Assembly: GCA_945862235.1 (NCBI GenBank)
Contig: CAMAYU010000014.1
Span: 1 to 59,186, forward strand
Source: Schlesneria paludicola DSM 18645
GTDB taxonomy: Bacteria > Planctomycetota > Planctomycetia > Planctomycetales > Planctomycetaceae
Length of the DNA stretch: 59,186 nucleotides
Direction of reading: 5' to 3'
A model generated the notes under the pieces. It searched no databases. It had not been told where the DNA came from and saw only the letters and a list, made by a program, of their open reading frames with translations. The first letter of the stretch is position 1. Each line of letters opens with the position of its first letter. This document shows, piece after piece, positions 33,914 to 42,180 of this stretch. The position numbers were made by a program, and so were the translations under genes.

Positions 33914-36352
33914 ATGCGACGAGTCTCGTGGTTAGTCCTGTTGTTCGCCGCATCGACAGGCTGGTCGGCGGAGGAGGCTGCGCCGAGTGCCCTCAAGCCG
34001 GCGAACGTGGTCGATCCCGGTCACTCGTCGCACGGCGAGGCGTTTAACGAGGGGCCGCGGCGCGCGGCGTACTTGATGGGAACGACCGGCAATGTGTCGT
34101 TCGCCATCACCTCGAAGCAGGCTCAGTCGCAAGCGTTCTTCAATCAGGGACTTGGCCAGTTGCACGGCTTCTGGTACTTCGAGGCCGAGCGTTCCTTCCG
34201 CCAAATCTGTGCGCTCGATCACTCCTGCGCGATGGCCTATTGGGGGATGGCACTCGCCAACGTGAACAACGAGAAGCGAGCGAAGTCGTTCCTCGCCGAA
34301 GCGGTCAAACTGAAGGGAGCCGCCAGCGAGCGCGAGCGGATGTACATCGAAGCGCTCGACGCTTGGTACAAGGCCGAGACCGGAGACGAGAAGAAAAAGA
34401 AGACGCGTGCCCAGAACTACGTCAATGCGCTCGAGAACATCCTGCACAAGTTCTCGGACGACATCGAAGCCAAAGCGCTGCTTGGTCTGGCGCTGTGGCA
34501 GAACCGCTCGGACCTTGGCCTCAGCACCTACTTCGCGATTGATGCGCTGCTCAACGATGTCCTCGCCGTGAACCCGCTTCATCCCTGCCATCACTACCGC
34601 GTCCATCTGTGGGACACCGAGAAAGCGTCGCAAGCGGTGAACTCGGCGGCGCAGTGTGGTCAGTCGGCACCGGGCATCGCGCACATGTGGCACATGTCGG
34701 GACACACCTTCGCGAAGCTCAAACGGTACGAGGACTCGGCCTGGCAGCAAGAGGCATCCGCTCGCACCGACCACGCCTACATGATGCGCGACGGCACCCT
34801 GCCCGACCGTATTCATAACTTCGCGCACAACAATGAATGGCTGGTGCGGAATCTCCAGCACGTCGGTCGCGTGCGTGACGCGATCGCTCTGTCGCGGAAC
34901 ACGATCGAATTACCAAGGCACCCGAAATACAACCAGTTCCCCGGTAGTGGGAGCGCCCACTACGGACGCCTCCGACTCTTCGAGACCTACACGCAGTACG
35001 AATTGTGGGACGCTTTGATCGCCGACGCGCACACGCAGTACCTCGCCCCGACCGACGATCATGCCGAGCAAGTCAAATGGTTCCGGTCGCTGGGACGAGC
35101 CTACTTCCGCAAGGGGGACGTTCCGAAGGGGAAGGGGCAGTTGGCGACACTAGAACACCGCTTGAAGCGACTCCAACAGGAGCAGGATGAGGCGGTCAGT
35201 GCGTCCGTCGCAAAGGCGAAGTTCGAGGGGAAGGACGCGAAGGCCATCGAGGCCGCACAGACGGAGGCCAAGCAGCCGACCTCGGAAAAGATTCGCGTTC
35301 TCGAACGAGCCATCGACGAGTTGCAGGGCTACGTGTTGCTCGCCGATGGCAAACCGGCCGACGCGCACGAGCGACTCAAGAAGGCGACGAACGTCGATGA
35401 ACCGTACCTCGCCGAAGTGCAGCGACTCGCGGGAAAGACGGATGACGCGCTGAAGGCTCTGCGCGAATATGTCGAGGCACACGAGAACGAAGTCAGCCCG
35501 CTGGCTCATCTCGTCCAGATGCTCTGGCAGTTGGATAAGAAGGACGAAGCGAAGCAGTCGTTCGAGAAGCTGCGCGCGATTTCGGGGCAACTCGATTTGG
35601 ACGCTCCTCCGTTCGCGCGACTCACACCAATCGCCATCGAACTCGGTTTCGGAGCCGACTGGCGCGTGATGCAGCCCGCAAAACCGGACGTTGGCAATCG
35701 CCCGAGCCTCGACTCACTTGGGCCACTCACCTGGCAGCCGTCGCCCGCCGCCGACTGGTCGCTGCCGGATGCCGAGGGAAAACTGAGAACGCTCGCCGAG
35801 TATCGCGGTCGTCCGGTCGTCGTGATCTTCTATCTCGGCTTCGGTTGTTTGCACTGTGCCGAACAGTTGCAGGCATTCGCACCGAAGACGAAGGAGTACG
35901 CCGACGCGGGTGTCTCGCTGATCGCGATCAGCACCGACAGCCTCGACGATTTGAAGAAGTCTCACGCGCGCTACAAGACGGATGAATCGTTCCCGTTCCC
36001 GCTGGTCTCAGACGATTCGTTCGCGGCGTTCAAGCTCTATCAGGCCTTCGACGACTTCGAAAAAGTGCCACTCCACGCGACGTACCTGATCGACGGCGAA
36101 GGCCGCATCCGCTGGCACGACATCGGGGCCGAGCCATTCAAGAGCGTCGATTTCCTGTTGAGGGAAGCCAAACGACAACTCCATCCGAACCAGATCGACC
36201 TCCCCACCGAGCCGACACTGCCCGACATCAGCCAACCCGCCAACGCCATGGCCCCACGCAACGTCTTTCCACCGACACCTCCACCGGCCAAGCCAACAGC
36301 ACCCGGCCCGATGACCAAGGAGACGGAAAAACCCAACGTCGCTGCGGGGTGA
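33914..36352 (+). CDS. exported TPR-peroxiredoxin fusion protein
   Basis: 812 residues. Sec signal (MRRVSWLVLLFAASTGWSA), then a large helical repeat region, about 50-560, with TPR-like pieces (FNQGLGQLHGFWYFEAERSF, AMAYWGMALANVNN). This resembles planctomycete and bacteroidete tetratricopeptide proteins. The C-terminal 200 residues are an AhpC/TSA-type redoxin: WSLPDAEGKLRTLAEYRGRPVVVIFYLGFGCLHC. The motif is GCLHC near 644, so both Cys are present but spaced as CxxC rather than as a single peroxidatic Cys. The tail is Pro-rich. It follows the TlpA-like gene closely. Confidence 0.8.
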   Translation: MRRVSWLVLLFAASTGWSAEEAAPSALKPANVVDPGHSSHGEAFNEGPRRAAYLMGTTGNVSFAITSKQAQSQAFFNQGLGQLHGFWYFEAERSFRQICALDHSCAMAYWGMALANVNNEKRAKSFLAEAVKLKGAASERERMYIEALDAWYKAETGDEKKKKTRAQNYVNALENILHKFSDDIEAKALLGLALWQNRSDLGLSTYFAIDALLNDVLAVNPLHPCHHYRVHLWDTEKASQAVNSAAQCGQSAPGIAHMWHMSGHTFAKLKRYEDSAWQQEASARTDHAYMMRDGTLPDRIHNFAHNNEWLVRNLQHVGRVRDAIALSRNTIELPRHPKYNQFPGSGSAHYGRLRLFETYTQYELWDALIADAHTQYLAPTDDHAEQVKWFRSLGRAYFRKGDVPKGKGQLATLEHRLKRLQQEQDEAVSASVAKAKFEGKDAKAIEAAQTEAKQPTSEKIRVLERAIDELQGYVLLADGKPADAHERLKKATNVDEPYLAEVQRLAGKTDDALKALREYVEAHENEVSPLAHLVQMLWQLDKKDEAKQSFEKLRAISGQLDLDAPPFARLTPIAIELGFGADWRVMQPAKPDVGNRPSLDSLGPLTWQPSPAADWSLPDAEGKLRTLAEYRGRPVVVIFYLGFGCLHCAEQLQAFAPKTKEYADAGVSLIAISTDSLDDLKKSHARYKTDESFPFPLVSDDSFAAFKLYQAFDDFEKVPLHATYLIDGEGRIRWHDIGAEPFKSVDFLLREAKRQLHPNQIDLPTEPTLPDISQPANAMAPRNVFPPTPPPAKPTAPGPMTKETEKPNVAAG

Positions 36353-36406
36353 TGTGCGCGGTTCATTCGCGCCGGTGTCAGGTACTCCTGCTCGAACGAC
36401 CGCGTG

Positions 36407-38470
36407 CTACGAGCCGCGTCGAAAACCCAACTCGCTCAACCGGCTCTGCGTTGTCTCATCGTCGAGCAGCGCGAGGAAGGCTCTTACGGCGGGACGGTCA
36501 CGACGTTGCTTTGGCACGACGAAGTCGTACTGCTCCGCCTGATAAGGGACGAAGCCGAGACCGTTCGCTTGCGCGACCGATTGAATGGCCAGGCCCCAGT
36601 CGGCGCGGTGCTGCACGACGGCGGCGGCGACCGCGTTGTGATTGGTCGGCTGCACGGCATATCCCGGCGGCTTGGCTCCCGCGAGCAGCCGGTCGATGAG
36701 AATCCGCGTGCCGCTCCCTTGGTTGCGATTCACCATCACGCAGGTCTGGCTGCTCGACGCCTCCTCGTTTAACCGCAAGCCGGAGTCAATCGCGTGCGAT
36801 GGGATATCGTCCGCAGACGCGCTCGCCTTTGGCTTACGGTTCAATGAAGGAGCAGGTGTCGCTGGGTCGCGGCCGGTCACAACGCCGACGATCTCTTCCA
36901 GCGTGCGGCCTTCAAACCGAGTATCACCGCGACGGAAGACGATCCCTTGCGAGCGGCCGTAGCCGGGAATCAACTCGACCGCGTCGGACAGGAACGGGCG
37001 GTTGTATTCCCCGGTGAGTGGGTCGAGCAGATGAATGCCAGCGATGTCGCAGTCGCCTCGTTTGGCGGCAAGCAAACCGGCCGAACTGCCGACGTTGAAC
37101 AGCTTGCTCGTCACGCCCCGTCGTTGGAGTTGCGAGAGCAACAGGTCGAGGCCAACGCAGTGACTCCCCATGACAATCAGATCGGCGACTTCAAGCTGGC
37201 GACCGATCAAGCGGACTTGGACAGGCTCACCCGCTTCGACGATCTCGGTGTGACGCGGGATCGTGACGAAGCCGTCTGCGCGACTGAACGTCGTCACCGA
37301 TCCCGATCCCTTTCCCATCGGAAACGCGGACAACCCATCGTCCGTTTGCACGAGACCGACGAGCAAATACTCGGTGCGACCGATCTCGGAATTCGTTTTC
37401 ACGGCGAGCGTTGCCGTGACTGTCTCGTGCGATTCGGGTTGTCGTCCGCCGAGTAACCGGATGACCGGCGCAACGAACTCATGAAACGTGAAGATCGCCG
37501 AGGTCGGGAAGCCCGGCAGAATGACGACGGGCTTCCCCGCCGTGACCGCCAGGCAAAGCGGCTTGCCCGGTTTGAGTGCCACGCCATGCACCACGACACC
37601 AGGATCGGTCAGCTCAGCCACGACGCGGTAACAGAGATCGCCCTCGCCCTTACTGGTCCCGCCCGACAGCAGCACGAGGTCCGACTGAGCCAACGCGGCG
37701 TGCAGCATCTCTCGCAGCGCGACGACATCGTCCCGCACGATGCCGCACAACTGAGGCTCCCCACCCAACTCGCGCACGGCGTCGGCGAGGACTTGCGAGT
37801 TCGAGTCGTACACGGCGGCGGGGCGCATCGGTTCACCCGGCGCGATGATCTCGTTGCCGGTTGAAATGATCGCGACACGCGGCCGTCGCCAGACCGAGAC
37901 GCGCGACTCACCCAGCGCGGCCAGCACACCGGTCTCGCGACTCGTCAGCACTGTGCCACCGCGCAGCACGGTCTCACCCGTCGCGATGTCGGTCCCGGCG
38001 AAGGCGACGCCCGATCCCGGTGTGACCGCGCGACGAATTAGCACTTCAACGCGACTGGCGGCCGAGTCCCCTTCAACCGCTCGCGTCTCGGAATGCTCGA
38101 CCATCAGGATCGCATCGGCTCCGCGCGGGACCATGCCTCCCGTTGAGATCGCGACCGCTTCGCCCACTTGGACATCAACCGAGGGCGCTCGTCCCGCATC
38201 GAGTTTCTCGGCCAGCAACCGGACACTCTTCGGTTCGATCTCAGTCGCTCCGAATGTGTCGGCCGCGCGCAGCGCGAAGCCATCGAAGTTGGAACGATCG
38301 AACGACGGCACATCGACTCGCGCGACAACATCGTCTGAGAGGACTCGCCCCAGCGCGTCGGCCAGCGCGATCACGTCCGAGCCGAGCGGATTCAATGTGA
38401 GAGCCGAGCGAAACCGCGCTTCGGCCTCATCGCGGTCGATCACGTTGAGGAACTGATCTTGGTGGGACAT
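36407..38470 (-). CDS. moeA: MoeA with C-terminal PBP-like domain
   Basis: 687 residues from the ATG at 38470. Residues 1-420 are molybdopterin molybdenumtransferase (MoeA): SFDRSNFDGFALRAADTF, AISTGGMVPRGADAILMVEH, VAIISTGNEI, SDLVLLSGGTSKGEGDL, and PVVILPGFPTSAIFTFHEFV. It inserts molybdate into molybdopterin. From about 427 (LEVADLIVMGSHCVGLDLL) to the end is a periplasmic-binding-protein-like domain of the kind fused to MoeA or ModE-type regulators. It is probably cytoplasmic, since no signal exists. A Pro/Ser/Lys-rich insert of about 40 residues lies within it near 525-565. Ligand unknown; molybdate or a cofactor sensor role is inference. Confidence 0.88.
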   Translation of the reverse strand: MSHQDQFLNVIDRDEAEARFRSALTLNPLGSDVIALADALGRVLSDDVVARVDVPSFDRSNFDGFALRAADTFGATEIEPKSVRLLAEKLDAGRAPSVDVQVGEAVAISTGGMVPRGADAILMVEHSETRAVEGDSAASRVEVLIRRAVTPGSGVAFAGTDIATGETVLRGGTVLTSRETGVLAALGESRVSVWRRPRVAIISTGNEIIAPGEPMRPAAVYDSNSQVLADAVRELGGEPQLCGIVRDDVVALREMLHAALAQSDLVLLSGGTSKGEGDLCYRVVAELTDPGVVVHGVALKPGKPLCLAVTAGKPVVILPGFPTSAIFTFHEFVAPVIRLLGGRQPESHETVTATLAVKTNSEIGRTEYLLVGLVQTDDGLSAFPMGKGSGSVTTFSRADGFVTIPRHTEIVEAGEPVQVRLIGRQLEVADLIVMGSHCVGLDLLLSQLQRRGVTSKLFNVGSSAGLLAAKRGDCDIAGIHLLDPLTGEYNRPFLSDAVELIPGYGRSQGIVFRRGDTRFEGRTLEEIVGVVTGRDPATPAPSLNRKPKASASADDIPSHAIDSGLRLNEEASSSQTCVMVNRNQGSGTRILIDRLLAGAKPPGYAVQPTNHNAVAAAVVQHRADWGLAIQSVAQANGLGFVPYQAEQYDFVVPKQRRDRPAVRAFLALLDDETTQSRLSELGFRRGS

Positions 38471-38828
38471 GGGACGGGTCCGTTTCTCCGCGTGGGCCAC
38501 GCGCCGCGCGCCGGTGGAATTGGAAATCTGCGAATACCTCGCACACGCAGCACTCCACTCTTCCCCGTGGTTCTCCTGTGTGCCGCGAGAAGCCACCACG
38601 GGGAAAATCGGGCGAGTGCGTTCCAAACGCTCGACGTTTCCGACTTGAAACGTCCCCCGGTGGCCTCCGTGCTCCCGGGGAACTTTGTTTTTGTTGTGCG
38701 GTTGAGAGTTGTTGTGCGGCTGAGAAGAGGTGGCCTTCGGTCGGGCATTTCGGCGGGGTCAGGAGACCCGCGCCGGACAAGGCCTTGCTGACGCTTCGGG
38801 TTGGTGTGGCTGACTCGCAAAACCCGTC
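38471..38828. other. repeat-rich gap between moeA and dnaA
   Basis: 358 nt. It holds the palindrome at 38571-38605 (TTCCCCGTGG / CCACGGGGAA), a near-direct repeat of GTTGTTGTGCGG around 38693-38722, and a half family D arm (GACGCTTCGGGTTGGTGT) near 38791-38808. No gene supported. Confidence 0.6.
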
Positions 38829-40505
38829 TCATCCGGCGAGAAGTTGTTGTTCGAGCGTCGAGAGGATTTCGCCGATCGTCCACGACTGCGAGGCGACTTG
38901 GATCGTGCTGTTCTCATCGAGCCATTGCTGGACTTTGCGTTCGGCGGACATGACCGTGCTGTGGTTCCGACCACCGAAATGTTGGCCGATCTCGTTGTAA
39001 GCCGATTGCGTATGCTTGCGGGCGAGGAACATCGCCAACATGCGGGGCTGGCTGATCGTGCGGACGCGGCTCTCCGATTCGAGGTCCTTCGATTTGACAC
39101 CGAATAGTCCGCAGACGACTCGCACCACATCGGCCAGCCGGACGATTCGCAAGCAGTCTCGTTCGAGATCAGCAAGGACGTGCCGCGCGGCGGAGAGAGT
39201 GACACGCTTGCGTGTCATCGCGTGATATGTCTGAAGGCAGTTGAGTGCCCCTTCGAGTTCTCGCACGCTGTTTTGAAAACGTTGAGCCACGTATTGCAGG
39301 GCCTCGGGAGCAAACTCGCCAGACAGCCGCGCGGCTTTGGTTTCGACGATCTTCTGGCGTGTGGCCGGATCGGGGACATCGAGTCGGCAGACGAGGCCCG
39401 ACAAAAATCGCGTCCCTAGCTCGTCACCGAGCTTCGTCAACAGGCGCGGATGTCTCGAACCACTCAGCACGACTTGGCGGCCGTGATCGACCAGTTCGGC
39501 AAACGTGTGTAGGAACTCTTCTTGGAAGACACGCTTTGATTCAAAGAACTCAATGTCATCGACGAGCAGCGTATCGACCGTGCGGAAACGTTGGCGGAAG
39601 CTCGGCAGCGTCTTGTCGCGCAGGGCCTGAGTGAAGTAATTGGCGAAGGCTTCCGAGGTGAGGAGCATCACGTTGGCCGTCGGCTGCGTCCGCTTGAGTT
39701 GTCGGCAGATTCCTTCGAGCAGGTGCGTCTTGCCGGAACCGACCGGGCCGTGAATGTAGAGCGGGTTGAACTGCGTCGGCTGTCCGGTGGCGACTTGTCG
39801 CGCGGCGGTCAGTGCGAGTTCTGTGTTCGGACCGGGAATGAAATCATGCAATTCAGCGAACCGACGGCCGCGCGACGAACTGGGTGTTGCGGTGGGAATG
39901 TGGATCGGTTGCGAACCGGCGGTCGCGGACGTCCCCCGACGTGGAACGATCGCATCGGTTGAAGCCAGCACCTTCGCAAGTGCCGTGTCATTGGCCGCGG
40001 CGTTATGAGAACGTGACGGGGACTCGCGCAGATACGTGTTGGTTTCGCGCGGGATCGCATCGACGATCAGCGACTGCTCACCGAGCGAGCTACCAACGGC
40101 CGACGCGGCCACGCTCGCGCTGCGTCCGACGGAAAGCGTGGCATCAACGGCAAAGGCGACTCGCGCCGAAGGGCCAAGGACCGCGCGGGCCGCTTGCGTC
40201 GTGATCTCTTTGAACTGCTTCTGCATCCAGTTGAGCAGAAAGGGACTGCCGACGGCCACGGTGAGCAAGTCGTCTCGAACATTGAGACCGATCTTCCCCT
40301 CGAACCACAGCGAGTAACGCTTGGCTCCGAGGAGCAGCCGCAACTCGGCGAATGCCGCTTCGACCAGCGACCCTTCGCACGTGAGAGTGCCCAAGGAGAT
40401 TGATTCCTCGGATGTGGATTCCTCGAACGCGGCAGCGCTGGAAGGAACGGCAACGAGATTCGTGGGCATCTCTGCACACAGAGTCGGCGTCATGCCGGGT
40501 TGCAT
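38829..40505 (-). CDS. dnaA: chromosomal replication initiator DnaA
   Basis: 558 residues. Start at the ATG at 40505 (AAGGGGTGG upstream); a GTG at 40523 is possible. Domain I, about 45-115 (LRLLLGAKRYSLWFEGKIGL); a long, low-complexity domain II, about 115-205; AAA+ domain III with IHGPVGSGKTHLLEG near 253, Walker B TLLVDDIEFF and VVLSGSRHPRLL (a box VII-like region); and domain IV with the HTH DNA-binding signature FLARKHTQSAYNEIGQHFGGRNHSTVMSA. Longer than typical because of domain II. No dnaN or recF beside it; the gene stands between moeA and an acetyltransferase. Confidence 0.95.
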   Translation of the reverse strand: MQPGMTPTLCAEMPTNLVAVPSSAAAFEESTSEESISLGTLTCEGSLVEAAFAELRLLLGAKRYSLWFEGKIGLNVRDDLLTVAVGSPFLLNWMQKQFKEITTQAARAVLGPSARVAFAVDATLSVGRSASVAASAVGSSLGEQSLIVDAIPRETNTYLRESPSRSHNAAANDTALAKVLASTDAIVPRRGTSATAGSQPIHIPTATPSSSRGRRFAELHDFIPGPNTELALTAARQVATGQPTQFNPLYIHGPVGSGKTHLLEGICRQLKRTQPTANVMLLTSEAFANYFTQALRDKTLPSFRQRFRTVDTLLVDDIEFFESKRVFQEEFLHTFAELVDHGRQVVLSGSRHPRLLTKLGDELGTRFLSGLVCRLDVPDPATRQKIVETKAARLSGEFAPEALQYVAQRFQNSVRELEGALNCLQTYHAMTRKRVTLSAARHVLADLERDCLRIVRLADVVRVVCGLFGVKSKDLESESRVRTISQPRMLAMFLARKHTQSAYNEIGQHFGGRNHSTVMSAERKVQQWLDENSTIQVASQSWTIGEILSTLEQQLLAG

Positions 40506-40941
40506 CTTGCCACCCCTTAACACCGCACGATCGACTTCCGTTTGAACTCAGCGCGCACCGCGACCTGCCGAATGGACGGGGAGGTGCGTTGCAAGAGGGG
40601 CCATCGAAGTTCAGCACCGCTGCGTGGGTATCCGCTAACGCTGTCAAACAGACTGATAGCCCATCAGTGATGGGGTTCGAGAGAAGGCGGTCGGGCTGGA
40701 CCTAATGGAAGAAATCGTGTCTCGCAGGGAAGCGATCAGCGACTTCGTTGTGTGTCACGTCAGGGGCCGATCCTAGCCTGCGTGATGCGAGAGTCAAACG
40801 AGATGAGTTCATAAAAACTGCACGAAAATTTCTCAGTTGAGACGGCACTGTGAAAGTCCCTCAACCCGGAGAACTTGAAGCGATCCTGTTCACATTTGTT
40901 CACGTTGCGCGAGTCGCGGGCGAATGTGCATAAGCTGTGGA
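40506..40941. promoter_or_regulatory. dnaA upstream region, weak oriC candidate
   Basis: 436 nt, with the AT-richest text of the neighbourhood around 40790-40860. A DnaA-box-like TGTGGATTA (one mismatch from TGTGGATAA) lies at 40936-40944, and a TGTTCACATTTGTTCACG pair near 40888-40906. One 9-mer is not enough to call an origin. It certainly contains the dnaA promoter. Confidence 0.35.
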
Positions 40942-41928
40942 TTACTGTCGTGCCGAAGGTCCGCGATGCCGGAGCATCACTCGCCGACGAGCCAGCTCCG
41001 CGAACGAAAACTCTGCATACACAGCGTTTGCGTAGGTGTTTTGGCAATCGACGGCGAGGAACATCGCGGCGCGAGATCTCTGCGACGCGAGTTGCAGCCC
41101 GCGACGAAGCATCTCACGCCCGAGGCCGTTGCCGCGCAGTTCGGGTGTCACGCCCATGTAAACGAGTTCGATGGCGTTCTGATCGGGATGCTCATTCAAC
41201 AACAACACGCCCGCGTCGTGACCGTCGATCGAATACAGCGACCACGCCAACGGATCGAAGACTCCCGACAACTGGTGACTCGCCAACGCTTCGGCTCCGC
41301 TACGGAAGTCCTTCAGATCGGGACAATCCAAGCTGTGCTGGTACGACTGTTCGAGGACCGATGCAAATCGTTCGGCATTGCTGGCATCAAACGTCTCTGT
41401 GGTGATGACTCGGTGCGCCAACGGTGAGTCGTGTGCGGGACCGTGCGACAGAAATTGTGTGTCAATCGGTTGCAGCGTCCGGGCGAGAAAGAAGAGGTCC
41501 GCCCCGTGCGTGAAGCCATGTCGCGCGAGGAGCTTCGATTCGACCACGTCATCCGGAGTGAGCAACGACTGCGCGAGCTTCGCGTCGGTGGCGTCAATGT
41601 GCCGGCAGAGTTCCGTCATGAGCACGTCTTCAACGGCGATCTCATCGGCGGCGCCACAACTCACCACGGGTGGCCAGACGAGCGCGATGCCGTCCGACTG
41701 AAACATTACGAGAGCCGCACCGACCGGAAGCTCAGCACTAGGAAGCTCGCCCACAGCAGGGGGCGTCATCGTCGCGAGGAGCAAGCCGTCGAGATTCAGG
41801 CTGCCCCGCTCCACAGCAAGCAAAGTCTCACGCAAGCGGGTCGGTTGCTCCTCAACCGGGAAACGGGCGAAGAGCAACCGGAGTGCAAGTTCGCGACGAG
41901 TGAGATCAACGGCAGTCACAACGAGCAT
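40942..41928 (-). CDS. GNAT family acetyltransferase
   Basis: 328 residues from the ATG at 41928. The C-terminal half, about 200-320, is a GNAT domain with the acetyl-CoA loop ELVYMGVTPELRGNGLGREML and a following ALDCQNTYANAVYAEF-like segment (AVDCQNTYANAVYAEFSF). The N-terminal half looks like a diverged second GNAT-like domain (LPVGAALVMFQSDGIAL). Substrate unknown. It is transcribed toward dnaA; the stop is about 440 nt from dnaA's start. Confidence 0.8.
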   Translation of the reverse strand: MLVVTAVDLTRRELALRLLFARFPVEEQPTRLRETLLAVERGSLNLDGLLLATMTPPAVGELPSAELPVGAALVMFQSDGIALVWPPVVSCGAADEIAVEDVLMTELCRHIDATDAKLAQSLLTPDDVVESKLLARHGFTHGADLFFLARTLQPIDTQFLSHGPAHDSPLAHRVITTETFDASNAERFASVLEQSYQHSLDCPDLKDFRSGAEALASHQLSGVFDPLAWSLYSIDGHDAGVLLLNEHPDQNAIELVYMGVTPELRGNGLGREMLRRGLQLASQRSRAAMFLAVDCQNTYANAVYAEFSFAELARRRVMLRHRGPSARQ

Positions 41929-41977
41929 CGGAGGGGACTTTGTTTTGAATGAGTTAAGGGGCCAGTTAGGAATTGTC

Positions 41978-42031
41978 TGTCGCCTTTCGCTCCACGAAAG
42001 CAACGCTGCTTTCGTGGAGCGAAAGGCGACA
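41978..42031. repeat. perfect 25-bp-arm palindrome
   Basis: TGTCGCCTTTCGCTCCACGA begins the left arm (41978-42002). The right arm (42007-42031) is its exact complement, with a 4-nt loop. It lies 50 nt upstream of the acetyltransferase start. REP-like in form. Confidence 0.9.
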
Positions 42032-42180
42032 AAATGAGATCGCTCTTTCTCGAACGACCATAAACCTGCAGCGCAAGCAGGGCTATTTCGCAGCTGAAGT
42101 TTGACGAGAGTTCTTTAGCCCGGAGGGCTGAGAAGGACAACAACGACAATCACTTCCGCTGTCAGGTTAGCGCTGTTGAT

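Noticed and set aside
40888..40944. A full oriC call upstream of dnaA
   Set aside because: Only one near-match DnaA box and a TGTTCAC pair were found, which is not enough to call an origin.
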